NCBI GenBank assembly: GCA_010015745.1
Contig: ML978179.1
Span: forward strand, 1 to 64,000
DNA: 64,000 bases
From: Setomelanomma holmii
Taxonomy: Eukaryota > Ascomycota > Dothideomycetes > Pleosporales > Phaeosphaeriaceae
Direction of reading: 5' to 3'
The position numbers and the translations under genes are program-made. Shown in pieces: positions 29,618 to 40,936 of this stretch (position 1 is the stretch's first letter; the number at the start of each line of letters is the position of its first letter). The notes beneath the pieces were generated by a model that was given only the letters and a program-made list of their open reading frames with translations, had not been told where the DNA came from and did no database searches.

Positions 29618-30722
29618 TCAGACCATGTGCTGGATCAATGCTACGAATCCGATTGCTCTTACGAGAGACCATGATGCTCGTCTCGAGTCGCCGGCCTCGG
29701 CTTTTGCGCTAGTGGTCGCAGGACTAGACTTGCCGTTGCCACTTCCGACAGTGGGTGTCGCTGTGGTAGACGAGCCCGGCCCTGTTGCAGTTGTCATTGT
29801 GCGCACAGGTAGTGTCGTCGTTACATCGCCCAAAACTAGTACAGTCGAAGAGCCTGCAGTGCCAATAGAGATCGGCACAGTGCCGACTGTGACTGCTTGG
29901 CCTGGCGCAAGAGTCTGGCCTGCCAAAACGTACTTTGTGGTGCCGTCAATGACTGTGGTAGATACCACAATACCTTGTGGACCATGCGTTGCTAGTGCTA
30001 GCTGAGTATACTGAGCAGCTGGAGCGACTGTAGTCGTTTGTCCATCGGCTACCAGGATGGTGTTACCCGTTGAGTCGAGGCTCAATGCAATAATCACATT
30101 ATTGACTGTAGTTGTGGCACCGATGGCAAGCGTGGCAGAACCCACAACATATCGATAGCCGACAACACCTGCGATAGTGGTTGCTTTCCCATCAACAGTG
30201 ACTACGCTAGCACTAGTCACAGGTTCAGGCTGTAATGTGAGTCCGCCCTTGGTGATTACCGGTGGTGGCGTTACAATCGGTTGCGCCTCTGCTGCTGGAG
30301 TCGTCAAGCGAGCGCTGTACACTGGAGGGGTGATTACTCCATCTGAGTCGTCCGCTGGAGCCTCAAGATGAGGTGGGTGGAAGATAGGAGTAGGAGTCGA
30401 TTCATCTTGCGTAGCATCTCCCCAGCCGCTTTGGGATTGTTCAAGATGAGGGGCTCCAGCCGCAGAAGAGATCACTATGGTCGCACTCAGGTAAGATTGT
30501 ATAAGTGACCCAATATCTGGAACTGTTGGCGTCGTGGTCACGATATTCCGGTTGATAGTTGCTGTCGGCAACCCGTCGAAACCATCGGCCTTGCTTTCCA
30601 AGTGCGGTTTGAACAATGCAGATGGGTGCGATGAGGTTCCCGTCGGCACGGTCTGTATCGGCTCCCACGGCGCAATAGTCGTCAAATTAAGCGGTGCTGT
30701 GGCGCTTGGGTCAGTGATTTCG
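29618..30722 (-). CDS. Thr/Val-rich cell-wall type protein, 5' end unresolved
   Basis: The open part reads from an exon edge near 30722 (EITDPSATAPLNLTTIAPWE) to the stop at 29618. A Ser/Thr/Pro-rich N-terminal half is followed by short hydrophobic beta-type repeats with the patterns VVTVDGKATTIAG, ILVADGQTTTVAP, YVLAGQTLAPGQAVTVG and VLVLGDVTTTLPV. It closes with a Ser/Gly/Thr linker and a hydrophobic tail, a plausible GPI-anchor signal. Such repeats occur in fungal GPI-anchored and extracellular matrix proteins. No in-frame ATG starts it cleanly. A candidate first exon with MRYLHAQQMLGCISSISAF lies at about 30790-30860, but joining it needs a poor GTCTTG donor for the frame to hold. The start is therefore open: either a non-consensus intron, or a frameshift that has damaged the gene. 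Confidence 0.5.
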
Positions 30723-31704
30723 CTGATGGGAAATACGAGCCAAAGTCCACGTTGGGATTGAGCTCAAGAACACAAGACCTACCATCTCGAATAGCGAATG
30801 CTGAAATTGATGATATGCAGCCCAGCATCTGCTGCGCATGCAAATAGCGCATCTTGTAGGACAGAGCGGATAGACTCGCACAAGGCGCTGCGTGAATGAA
30901 GTGAACAGGAAGCAGAAGGATCAAAAGGCTTGGAGAGGCTTGCAGGTCGCAATCCTAAAAGCCACGATCTCGACCCCTAAACGGCTGGGGCTGCCCCAGG
31001 GTATGGGTCGATAACGGGATGCTTGCGCGCACGGTGCAATGATGGGAGTTGTGCCCCGTCCGTGTTGCAACTAGGAGGAGTTCGAGAGAGACAGTAAGAC
31101 GGTCAAATTGAGAGCCTTGTTTTGCATTCCAATTGGCGCATTCTTTGCGAGACTGCAGACAGCGCGTCCGGGCGCGAAGGGACCATTGTTATGAGCGCTG
31201 TCATCGTGGTCATTTCTCGGATTCATGCGCTCGCGGTGGTCGCTCCAGGCACCCCAGCCAGGAAGGTGCCGCGCGAATAACCCGAGATGCCGCTACGCGA
31301 AAGGATGAGTGCCGCGGGCATCTCAGCTGAAGCAGATCACTAACAGTCTTTTTGCAATCCTGCCGCGGGCGTTGAGAGAATCAATTCGCGGCCTCTGGGC
31401 ATCTTAATGCTTGAAGAGGAAGGTGTGTTCAAAGTCAAAGGAAGCAAGGAAGAGCCCGGTGAGACCAATTTGAGGCTGACATAAGCCTGAAATTCGACCT
31501 CTGTTGACCTCCAATCGTTCAACAACCTCATGCGTTCGATCCTACCTTGACAATGCCTCATCAAAATGCGCAAGCATCAACAGCCGACTGTTCTGATGTT
31601 GCTAATAGTAGTATGCAAAACCAAGCTTGAAGATATACAAATCACTGGAAGAACTCTCCAGTCCAGCCTTCTTCCCCATGTCGTTCTCGAGAACAACACG
31701 CTCC
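30723..31704. other. Intergenic, nothing recognised
   Basis: It may hold the first exon of the wall protein at 30790-30860. No other coding frame or repeat is seen. Confidence 0.45.
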
Positions 31705-32430
31705 TCAAGAAAAGCCAGCAATGTTCAGCCCAGCTAGTTCCTCTCCAATATCAGTCACATTTCGAAATGCTAACAGCGGACCGCTGTTACTAGTCAGATC
31801 AACAACAATGCTCATTGTCACAGCATTCCCGTTGCCTTTGACCAACATGAACAACAGGGGCCTGAACCTCGTCTGCCCGACGATCATCGAATTCTGCGAT
31901 CGATTCACACCGTCATAAACCCCAGAACACAGCGCTAGCTTCCTTGTCGAGTTTAAATAGCAGATAACTCAAGCTCGGCGTATATTTCAGCTGATATAGG
32001 CTGAATCGGCGAGTATTGTCCCGTGACGGCGCGATAAGCAGCTGAATCGAGTATCTGTGAAGTGACGACTGTAGTATATTCGGGAAGCCAGCGCGACACG
32101 TCCAGAATGTCAAATAGATGACTTATCCAATGCATCCCCCTACGATAACGTTCCTCTCATCTTGGGCTCTGGAATTTGAAAACCGCCGCCCCCGAAACGC
32201 AAGACCACGTGAATAGTGCATTCCCGTGAGATATCGTAGTCGCCTAGAGTCCTCACGTCTGCAAGCTGCCATTGTGCGAAGAACAAACGTTGCCGGTCTG
32301 GATGTATCACTTCGGATCTCTGGATGATCTGCTTGAACGCTTGAATGGTCCTGTCAGAGTGGACGGAGAAAGATTTTGTAACACCGACTGGACACTTTAT
32401 AAGACTATGGAGTCTTCGGCTGCCATTCAA
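31705..32430 (-). pseudogene. Decayed ubiquitin-domain gene, paralogue of the gene at 39582-40936
   Basis: Read on the minus strand across three frames. A start-like MAAEDSIVL is followed, after a one-base shift, by a full ubiquitin-like domain: TKSFSVHSDRTIQAFKQIIQ, HPDRQRLFFAQWQLADVRTL and CTIHVVLRFGGGG (canonical ubiquitin ends LRLRGG). A TAG follows soon after. In other frames come WLPEYTTVVTSQILDSAAYR, LLFKLDKEASAVF, ESIAEFDDRRADEVQAPVV and GPLLAFRNVTDIGEE. These line up in order with WLVDRTTVFNVQVLNSAVYR, FVKLYEEPSGISG, KSIGEIEGKADNKVEPKV and GPLREFRTKGDLEKE of the second copy. Several frameshifts and stops (TAG near 32141, TGA near 31915) show it is dead. I found no trace of the N-terminal domain that the other copy carries, so this copy was either shorter or truncated. 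Confidence 0.72.
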
Positions 32431-32672
32431 GTGAAGTGGTGAGTCTGGGAGAGGAATACGATGATGTGGTATCAAATCAGGAGGGACGGAAATGGAGTGA
32501 GCACAAGGGGTCGAAAGTATAAGCTTGTGTTGTCGGCGCAGGCTGAGAAGAAGTAGTTCTAGGCGGATGGAACACGTGAGAGACCATCGAGAAATTCTTA
32601 CGTGACAAAGAGCTGGGCAATAGCAGCATGATTCGAATTTTAGCCCAGAAACTCGGGGAGGTGCTTCGGTCA

Positions 32673-34626
32673 CTATATTTCCGAATCAGCAGTCTTCCTC
32701 TTCCTGTTCCTCTTCTTTTTCTTCTTTCCGTCGCCCTCAATGATATCCATTGCCCTTTGATCCATAGCGTCGTCTTGAGCCTCTCCTCCAACAATCGTCT
32801 CAAATCCGCCCTTAGGTCCGTCCTCATCGCCAAAAGTCTCCTTTCGCCATTGCCTCAGCCTGGCCTTTTTACTCAGGTGCTTCTTGTCCTTTTTCTTCTT
32901 ATCTGGATCTCTGAAAGCGGCCAGCTTCTTTAGACCAGCAAACTCATTGAGCTGCTTGTCGTCAGCCAACAGGATGTCCCGTGGTGTGAGGCCGAAGGTT
33001 GTGGGTGATGTGTCCCGGTAGCGGAATCGGGTTGGTACTTTTGGTTTGGAGGCAAGTTTCGTTTCGTACTCGAGATTGGAGTCGACGAGGTTCTCGATCA
33101 GACGGCGGTCGCGCCGAGCAGCGCTTTTGGCGTCGGCTCGTTCTTGTTTCCGCTTTTTGGATGACTCTGCGGGTTTGGTGTCTTCATCCTCTTCTTCTTC
33201 TGCGCCAGCATCTTCCTCGTCCGATGATAGTGTGATATCTGGCCGCTCATCCTCGTCATCTTTGAAGTCGGGAATGAGGTCCTTTATGTCGAGATCATCG
33301 TCGAACTTCGGCTTCTTTACTTTCTTCTTCTTGCTACTAGCTCCGTCGTCGCTATCGGAGCCAGCATCTTCCTCATCATAGTACGCTTTGCCGAAGCGCT
33401 TCTGCATTTCAGCTTCCCACTGATCATCGGACCAGTCGGCCTCCAGGACGTTCTTCCACTCATCAATTTTGAAGTCCCTCCCGCTCAAGCCACCAATCTT
33501 GCGAATTTGTTTGACCTTTTGTTCCATTTCCTCAACCTTGAGCTTCCGCAGCCGCGCGAGCTCTTCTTCTTTCTCACGCCTCTCTGCCTCGCGTTTCGCC
33601 CTTGCGGCCTCGCGTGCCTTGCGCCTGCCAGTCGCATCATCGCGGCGAACCGTCGTGCTCGCTACAGCATCACGCGCATATGTCATGATCTTCTCGTTCG
33701 CACTCGCTGTGTCTTCGAAGTATAGATTGTATGAAGCTTCCCATTCGTCTGCCGCAGCTTCCTCCGAGTCGTCGTCCGATTCGAGTGGCTTGAAGGCGGA
33801 TGCGCCTGTTGGTACCCATGCGCGCGAGGCCATAAAATTTGACAGGAACGTCTCGGGGTCTTTATCGGCCTGCTCAACGTCCTCTGCAGTGATCTTGACG
33901 CGCTCCTTCTTTGATGATGCAGGCTTGGGCTTTGCAACCAGGAAGTCGTCGGCCGCACCATCCTCTTCTGCAGCTGCGTGCATCTCCTTGACAAGGTTCC
34001 GCCGAGTCTCTTCTTGCTCCTGTGCGTATGTCTTTGGCGGCGCGTCCTCGTCCTCCTCTGTTGCAAACTTGCCTTCGAGCAGGTTCTTGGTATGGTATTG
34101 GCGCAGCGTCATAGACTGCTCCTTCTCTGCGCCATTTGTGCCAGTGTTCTCTGCGTCATCGTCCTGATAAAATTTGACTTCCTTATTGTAGATGCGAGGG
34201 TCTTTTGAGCGCAGAGCCTGTAAGGTAGCGTTCACTTGTTCGTCCAGATCCTCGTCGAGCAATTCGGCGGCATCGTCCTCGTCTACACCCTCTTCCGAAT
34301 CGTCTGAGTCGTCTGCAGGACCTTGAAGTGCTTTGCCTTTGCCATACTTTTCTTCCACTGAAAGTAATTAGCGACACTCACCTCGATGGTGAACATGACT
34401 TACACCTATGCTTCTCTTCGCGCTTCTTGTTGTACTCGAATCTTTTCGCATATTCGTCGTTGACTCTGAGTGTGACACCGCCTTCCGCATCCGAGTTGTC
34501 GCTGTCGTCGAGCAGTTTCGCCTTTTTTGCAGGCCGATCGGTGGCGCTTTTGAGGGCAAAAGGATCGTTGTCCAAGAGGCCACGCTTGTGACCATTCGTC
34601 AACTGCTTTTCCTTGGTCCTCGCCAT
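32673..34626 (-). CDS. KRI1: KRI1-like ribosome biogenesis protein, 635 aa
   Basis: Exon 1 runs 34626-34404 (MARTKEKQLTNGHKRGLLDN). A 46-bp intron at 34358-34403 has a GTAAGT donor and TTTCAG acceptor. Exon 2 ends at 32673. The join gives REEKHRLEEKYGKGK, a typical KRI1 segment. The protein is highly charged with alternating acidic and Lys-rich blocks. It contains SKDPRIYNKEVKFY, GGLSGRDFKIDEWKN, PTRFRYRDTSPTTFGLTPRD and KKHLSKKARLRQWRKETFGD, the conserved KRI1 C-terminal block, and ends in a Lys/Arg-rich nuclear-localisation-like tail. In yeast, Kri1 is an essential nucleolar protein needed for 40S subunit assembly, working with Krr1. Its start lies 280 bp from that of the divergent LAM/SIP3-type gene, so the two share a promoter region. 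Gene symbol by homology only. Confidence 0.88.
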
Positions 34627-34906
34627 TTTGGTCGTTGCTGTGTGGGTTTGCGGAGGGCAGGCGCGACTGGCACAAAAATTTGGGAAGCCGCGGCCAAGAG
34701 TTCGCAGTGGGTCCGAGACCCTGACGTCGCCCGGGAGCGACGACCACGGCCGCGTCCTTCAACTCGCGGCAGTGAGGCATGAAAGAGAAGGCGCAAATAT
34801 GTCTATGCTTACCTGCGCTCTCGAAATGCTTCAATAATTCATTTCTAGTTTCTTTATCTTTTGTAGATACCCATTTCTTCGAATTGCAAAGCGACAAGCC
34901 GGTGAT
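34627..34906. promoter_or_regulatory. Shared divergent promoter of KRI1 and the LAM/SIP3-type gene
   Basis: The 280 bp between the two start codons are GC-rich in the middle and contain TGACGTCG (34722-34729), a CRE-like site. No TATA box is clear. Both genes must take their core promoter from here. Confidence 0.5.
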
Positions 34907-37900
34907 ATGGCTGACGAGACAGCGCTGCAACCCGCGCTGGAGCCGGTCGCAAGACCACTGGCATTGATGTATGCTTCAGCACCTTAGGCATTATACCACT
35001 CACTGATAACATCCTGTAGCCCCGTAGTAATCAAGGAAGCCGCGCTCGACTCCCCCACCTTCCGTGCGACCGCTGTTCATTTCGGCGACCAGATCGAGCT
35101 GATAGAGCGATGGCTGGGCTCCTACGTCGCCGCAACGTCAAAGCTTACGGCAGAGCTTAACAATGTGCAAACACTTGTGGACGCCTATATTCAAGCTTCA
35201 CATCCTCCGTTGCAGCTTTCGGAAGCTGTCCTGGACCATGACTACACCGTGCTCGCGCTCAAGCGCTTCGAGGAGGGGGCACGCGAGTTCTGGAACAGCA
35301 CGCTGCGAAGCATGAAGCGGGCAGAAAGCACAGTGTGCGAGCCCATAAGAGCGTTTCTGCAGAACGACCTGCGCATACTGAAGGAAGCACGCAAAAATCT
35401 CGACTCTACTCAGCGCGTATTCGACGGTGCCATTGCACGATATGCGGGGCAGGTCAAGTCGAAGGAGCCATCGTCGCTGCGAGAGGATGCTTTTCAGCTG
35501 CACGAAGCGAGGCGCGCATACCTCACTGCCAGCATGAACTTCTGCGTCATGGCGCCGCAAGTGCGACTGACGCTGGATAAGATCCTGGTCAAGGTCGTCA
35601 ACGAGCAATGGCGCGATATGAGGGTCGCCCGAGAGACGTCGAGCAAGACTTTGGCGGCATGGACTAGCGACGTGGAGCGCGTGCGTGGTTGGAGCAAGGA
35701 GATGGAGAATGGCGAGCGCGTCTTCAAGAGGGAACTACACCTCGCGCGACAGCAAGTTGAGCACGCAGCGGAGCTAGCTGCTCGCCCATCGCGAGACCTC
35801 GACACATATGCAGCATCGACTGTTCCTTATCTCGGCACGGCGCCTTCGTCTGCGAACCTTCAGTCGCCAGCCAAACCAGATCCAGCGAACGAGCAGGCGG
35901 AGAAGCAGGGTTGGCTTTTCCAGCGCACCATCACAGGCAAGCCTGCAAGGACATACTGGGTCAGAAGATGGTTCTTTGTCAAGAACGGTATTTTCGGCTG
36001 GCTCACACAGGGCACGCGATCAGGCGCAGTGGAGGAGTCCGAAAAGATAGGTGTCTTGCTATGCGGCATTCGGCCCGCATTTCAAGAGGAGCGCCGCTTC
36101 TGCTTTGACGTGAAGACAAAAGACACGACCATACTACTGCAAGCCGAGACGCAAAGCGACATCACTGAGTGGATCTCGGCATTCGAGGTGGCTAAGCGAA
36201 AAGCACTGGAAGATACATCAAAAGACAGGGCGCAGGGCTCGGTGGATGCTGCTTTCTCCATCAGCCCTCCTGTTGCGCCCGAGTTCGCTGCGAAGACGTC
36301 TGAAGGTCATGCTGGCCATCCCAGCGACGAAATCGGCGCGCTCGACCGTACAGAAACCCTTGCGCTACCTGGCGACAATGGCCATGCTACCCGTGGAAGC
36401 TTCGACATCACTCGGAGAGCCACTTCAGTCGAGCCAGGTGGCGAGAGCAGCCGTGCGAGGATCATGGAGAAGCTAGATTTGACACGGAAGTCAGCGGTAA
36501 GCCCCCAGCTGAGCGGAAACCCTTCTTCCGCCTCTGGTGGCATTGCCAGCCTCATCTCTGCAAGTCTTGCTTCGGCCAGCCATAACATTGTGCAGGTCGG
36601 ACAGATTGCAGCGCCTGCGCCTGGCCTCCCGGATACGCGACTTGTCATGGGTCAGACCCTGCCATACACCAGCCTGGCTCCTTCAACACTTGCAAACCCA
36701 CCTGCGCCAACGAACCTTAGCAAAGCGGCAGTCGCTGTGAGCGGCGAGCGAGGCTTAGGTATCGGACGCTCAGGAAATATGCCTGGTGGTTTGATGGCCA
36801 ATCTATGGGGGTCGGTCAACTGGGGCTACGTCAATCGGCTGGCGCGTGACGAAGAAGTACCAAACCACGAGCGAAGCCTTTCAGATCCACCGAGTCCGAT
36901 TCTTCAGCAACCGTCAGCTCTTGGCCCTGTTGAGGATCAGGTTGAAGGAGGTACGTCAAGCACGCCACATGTTGCCGCACACCGAAAGACAATGAGTTTG
37001 GGTGGTCCGGCACCGTCACCCAGTCGTACTACGGTCAACACGGAGGTGTTTCCAAACTACTATCCACTTGCATTGCGGATGCAGGATGCCCAGTTCAGGA
37101 TACTGTTCCCAACAGTGCCCCGTGCTGAAAAGGTGGTATTAGTCTTCCGTGCTGTTTGGAACCCCACGGAACAACAGGAATTCCCTGGCCGGGTCTACGT
37201 TACCGCTAAAGACATCTTCTTCTACAGTAATCACCTTGGGCTTGTCCTCATCACCAGCATCAGCATGTCATCCATTGATGAGGTTACAGCTGCAGCGGGC
37301 AAGGATTGTGACTTCCTCTTCCTCCACTTCAAGCCTGGTACAAGAGAGGATGGTGCAACAAGACTCACAGTGAAGACCTTCTTGGAGCCCCTGAAGCTAC
37401 TCTTGCGAAGACTGAACTTCCTTGTAAAGAATGCAACCACGGGCGAGCTCGGTCTCGAGGAGACAGTGAAGCGATTGATTAAGCTTGAAATGGAAGATCC
37501 GCAGGTCTCCTCAGGTGACGATGGCTGGGAGGAAGTCTCGCCTGATACACCGATAGATCCTGGTTATGGCGGTAAGAATATCAAGACCAGTCTTCGAATC
37601 GACGGCAACCTCTTCGGGCCGTCAAGCGCCAATATCAACAAGAACGCTACCAAATTCAAACTACCCTCACAGCCGGTTGCTTTTACTCCGACCGGCATGA
37701 CCCAGGTAGCGGTCGAGAAGGAGTACGACCTCAGCGCCAAAGCACTCTTTCACATTCTCTTCGGTGATAAGAGTGCTGTGTTTCAGTTGTTGTATCGTGA
37801 GCGATGGGCTCAACGGGTTGTACAAGGCCCGTGGGTCACGATCGACCAAAATCTGCAACGGCGTGACTTCGAGTATGAGGTTGCTCAGCCAAGTAAGAAT

Positions 37901-39101
37901 GCAGCCGTCATTATCAACGACTATCAGATCATCGAAGTGCACAACGATCATTTGTGCTACGTGGTCTCGGACAAGAAGACTCCTTGGTATTTGCCAGGTC
38001 ATGAACGGTTCGTCTTGCACAGCAAGATTGTCATTACACATGTCCATAAGTCACGATGCAAGCTCGCGATATATTCCAAGGTTGATTGGAAGCGTAACCC
38101 TCGCTTCGCCAAGAAGCTTATTGAGAGGCAAGGATTGCAAGACATGGAGCTCGAAGCACAGGACCTGGTAGATGTGGTTAACGACCAAGTCGCGCGATTG
38201 GGACACAACCGGAGCACAGCGAAAGTTACCAGTATCTTTGGTCTCATTGGTACGCAAACTCAGGCCGTACAACTCCTCGCGCAAGATATTCCTCCGCCAA
38301 ATCGACCTCGCAAATTTAAGTTGCGCCCACAGACTACGGGATCCTTCATCGCTCAATTCGTTGGCAATATAATCATAAGCATCTTATCAACAGTCATGAG
38401 CTGGATATTGGCTGCTTTTGCTGGCCTCGGCAACGTCATATCGGCACACAGAATGTTGGTGGTATTATTGGTGCTGAGCGGAAGCACCAACTTCTTCTAC
38501 ACATCCAAAGAAGGGTGGGCCTCGTGGAACGAGCGAGCTGCTTCGAGATACATGGCACGGTTAGGGGTCGGACCGTCCACCAGCATGACTCGCTCAGTCT
38601 ATCTCAGTGATATCGAGCAGTCTTTTCTCAATCCGAATGAGACGGGCATTGAGTTGTCAGTACCGCTTGGTAGCAGCACTGACAATAAATGGTAAGCATC
38701 TCAATGCTGCAGTATTGTACCAAGATGCTAATGAGGCCAGCCACCAAACATTCACACACCTCCTACATAACCCCTCGTCGTCGCCTTCCTCCACATCGCC
38801 GCTTACGCCTTCCACACACAGCACACGCCGTCTCCACCGAACGCGCCAGAATCTGGGCTCACACCGACATGACTTGCTCGTCGCACTGCGTGTCGTGAAT
38901 CGCATCGAGAAAGAAATGGTAGAGGCAGAATATGAGAGTTGGCTGCTGGATGAGACACACAAATGCGACAGGGTTGGCGCTATGGTGAAAGACAGTGCGA
39001 AGGGCAAGGAGAAGGAAGTCGAGGCTTGGATCAAGGGGTATTGTGGTGATTGCAGAACTAGCTTGAAGAGTGTTGAAGAAGTAAGAAAGGGTTTATTATG
39101 A
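34907..39101 (+). CDS. LAM/SIP3-type sterol transfer protein (BAR-PH-GRAM-VASt-TM), 1364 aa
   Basis: Exons run 34907-34968, 35020-38691 and 38741-39101. The first join gives MADETALQPALEP...LIPVVIKEA. The last intron (38692-38740, 49 bp, GTAAGC, GCTAATG branch, CAG) avoids an early TAA and adds a 120-residue tail (RRLHRTRQNLGSHRHDLLVA, VNRIEKEMVEAEYESWLLDE); the model sums to 1365 codons. Order: BAR-like helical region about 20-270; PH about 313-417 (KQGWLFQRTITGKP, YWVRRWFFVKNGIFGWL); low-complexity linker; GRAM about 707-830 (QDAQFRILFPTVP); VASt/StART-like domain about 917-1085 (VEKEYDLSAKALFHILFG); two hydrophobic segments about 1130-1185. In yeast, Lam1/Ysp1 and Lam3/Sip3 carry this BAR-PH-GRAM-VASt-TM set and sit at ER-plasma membrane contacts; the family moves sterol between membranes. 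Ortholog assignment within the pair is open. Confidence 0.9.
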
Positions 39102-39581
39102 CCGAGATCTTGAAATAAAGGCATTATGCCAACGATCGCGATCGCTCCTTCCATCGCAACCCCACGCTCGGACCATGAATTGGTTGCGCTTGCCAGAAGT
39201 AGTTCAACGCGTCCCACCGGCGGTCAGCCTTTGTAGCCAAACCATATCTGAGAACACTCAAATACTTTAACGACCGATGACCGTGGCGTTCAATGAGCCC
39301 TCAAAAGGCTCGGCACGCGCAAGGCTCACTGCAATAGCCGCTGGTGGCGTTGCTGCCTGAGAATTCATGCTAGCGCGCAGCCTTACGTCCTCAGCCTTGT
39401 CACGTTCTCTCACCTTCGCGGGACGTCTATCCTTGTCTGTACGACTTAGATTCAAGCCGGTTTCTCGGATCTCACGTGTAACCTTCACCTAGAAATCCGC
39501 CGCAGGAATACTTAACCTCGTTTTCTTCTCCTATAAACCAACAACCACCAGCCCCATAACACACCACCGAGATCACTCACA
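39102..39581. other. Intergenic, promoter side of the ubiquitin-domain gene
   Basis: A CT-rich stretch and CCTATAAACC lie shortly before the ATG at 39582, a normal-looking ascomycete promoter for a gene that no longer reads through. Confidence 0.5.
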
Positions 39582-40936
39582 ATGGCAAAGCCTCTCGATA
39601 TCAAGTTACAAACCGATCATGTCTTAGTCAACAATGATCTCAAGATCTCCTTCCGTCACACGATTCGCGTGCCCGATAATTAAGAGACGTCCTACCTTCC
39701 TCCCAACCTCGGCGCCTTTCCGCTCAAGCCGGTGTCTACATACGCGGACAAGCTGACAGCATCAATGGTTTCCAAGGGCAGCCTCTTCTTCCCGATGTAC
39801 CGTAAGTACTTTGTGCACCTTCTGCGTCCGCTGGAAGCTAGCTGAACACATCCGCAGAATGCGAGGCAATGTGGATCAACTTCAGTTGCAAACAGAGGCA
39901 AGATTACATGATGAAGATCTACTTTGGCGGCGTGGACGCCATTTCTGGGGAGTCAGCTATTGAGACTGCGGCTACGAAGCTTCGCCGACAGCAGCGTAAG
40001 GCCGAGGGCAAGTTACTCCAGGACTACATCGTTGTTCCTGGTCAGCTATGGCTTGATGGCATTGCCAATTCCGACGGTACAGTCAGGCAATTTTTTGCTA
40101 TGCCGTTTGGCAGCGGTCATTCTGTTGAGCATCAAGTCACGGGTCAAGACGCGGCTGGAGGTATACAAATCGAGATTACCCCGTACAAAGAACGTTATAA
40201 CCACGCTCACTACTACACGCGGCCCTCCTAAGGTCCAGGAGATGGGCATCTAATCACGATCCTGACCCTTACCGGAAAGCATATCGAGCTCAACACGTCC
40301 AAGACTGACACAATCGAGATCATCAAGAACAGGATCCACGAAAAGGAAGGCATCCCGGTCGACCAGCAGCGCCTCATTTGGGCGGGAACATAACTAGAGA
40401 ATCATGTCACGCTTGAGTCCTACGGCGTCACCAAAAAGTCGACTCTCTTCTTGATACTACGACTTCGGGGTGGTGGAGCGCCCCAGCACGAGATGTCCGT
40501 CGCAGCTGGTGGTCAGATTCATCAAGTCATCGAAAAGGACCATTTGGGTGAGGACTGGCTCGTAGACCGCACAACCGTCTTCAACGTCCAAGTCCTCAAT
40601 TCAGCCGTCTACAGGGCCGTCACCGGCAACGCACCTCCAACGAAACCCGTCGATGCACAAACCTACAAAAACAACAACCTCCCATTCGTCAAGCTTTACG
40701 AAGAGCCCAGCGGCATATCCGGCGACTTCAGTATGGTCAAGTCGATCGGCGAGATTGAAGGGAAGGCGGACAACAAGGTCGAGCCAAAGGTCCTTCATAT
40801 TGGTGGTGGCGATACACGCGAGTCCGCGGTGACTGCTCCTGTGGGTTTGATTAACCCCAACGGCCCTCTCCGCGAATTTCGCACCAAGGGCGATCTGGAG
40901 AAGGAGTATGATGGCTACCATGTGGCTACTTTCTAA
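39582..40936 (+). pseudogene. Ubiquitin-containing multidomain protein gene with three in-frame stops
   Basis: Start MAKPLDIKLQTDHVL in a good context (CACAATGGC). The N-terminal domain (ISFRHTIRVPDN, then PPNLGAFPLKPVSTYADKL, MYQCEAMWINF across a 56-bp intron at 39802-39857, MKIYFGGVDAISGE, QDYIVVPGQLWLDGIAN, VRQFFAMPFGSG) belongs, as I recall, to a family known in fungi and actinobacteria with no assigned function. A ubiquitin domain follows (LTILTLTGKHIELN-type start, KEGIPVDQQRLIWAG, LFLILRLRGGG). The C-terminal domain contains SVAAGGQIHQVIEKDHLGED, VYRAVTGNAPPTKPVD and GPLREFRTKGDLEKEY, ending at 40936. Stops: TAA 39681-39683 (PDN-stop-ETSYL), TAA 40229-40231 in the linker, TAA 40390-40392 (AGT-stop-LEN, where ubiquitins have Gln). 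All parts stay in one frame and intron signals are intact, so inactivation is recent. Confidence 0.78.

Noticed and set aside
33469..34167. 232-codon forward Ser-rich frame
   Set aside because: Antisense to KRI1, whose Asp/Glu/Lys codons read as Ser/Phe on the other strand.
39924..40253. 109-codon forward frame ending PPKVQEMGI
   Set aside because: It lies out of frame inside the ubiquitin-domain gene; only the last residues resemble family linkers.
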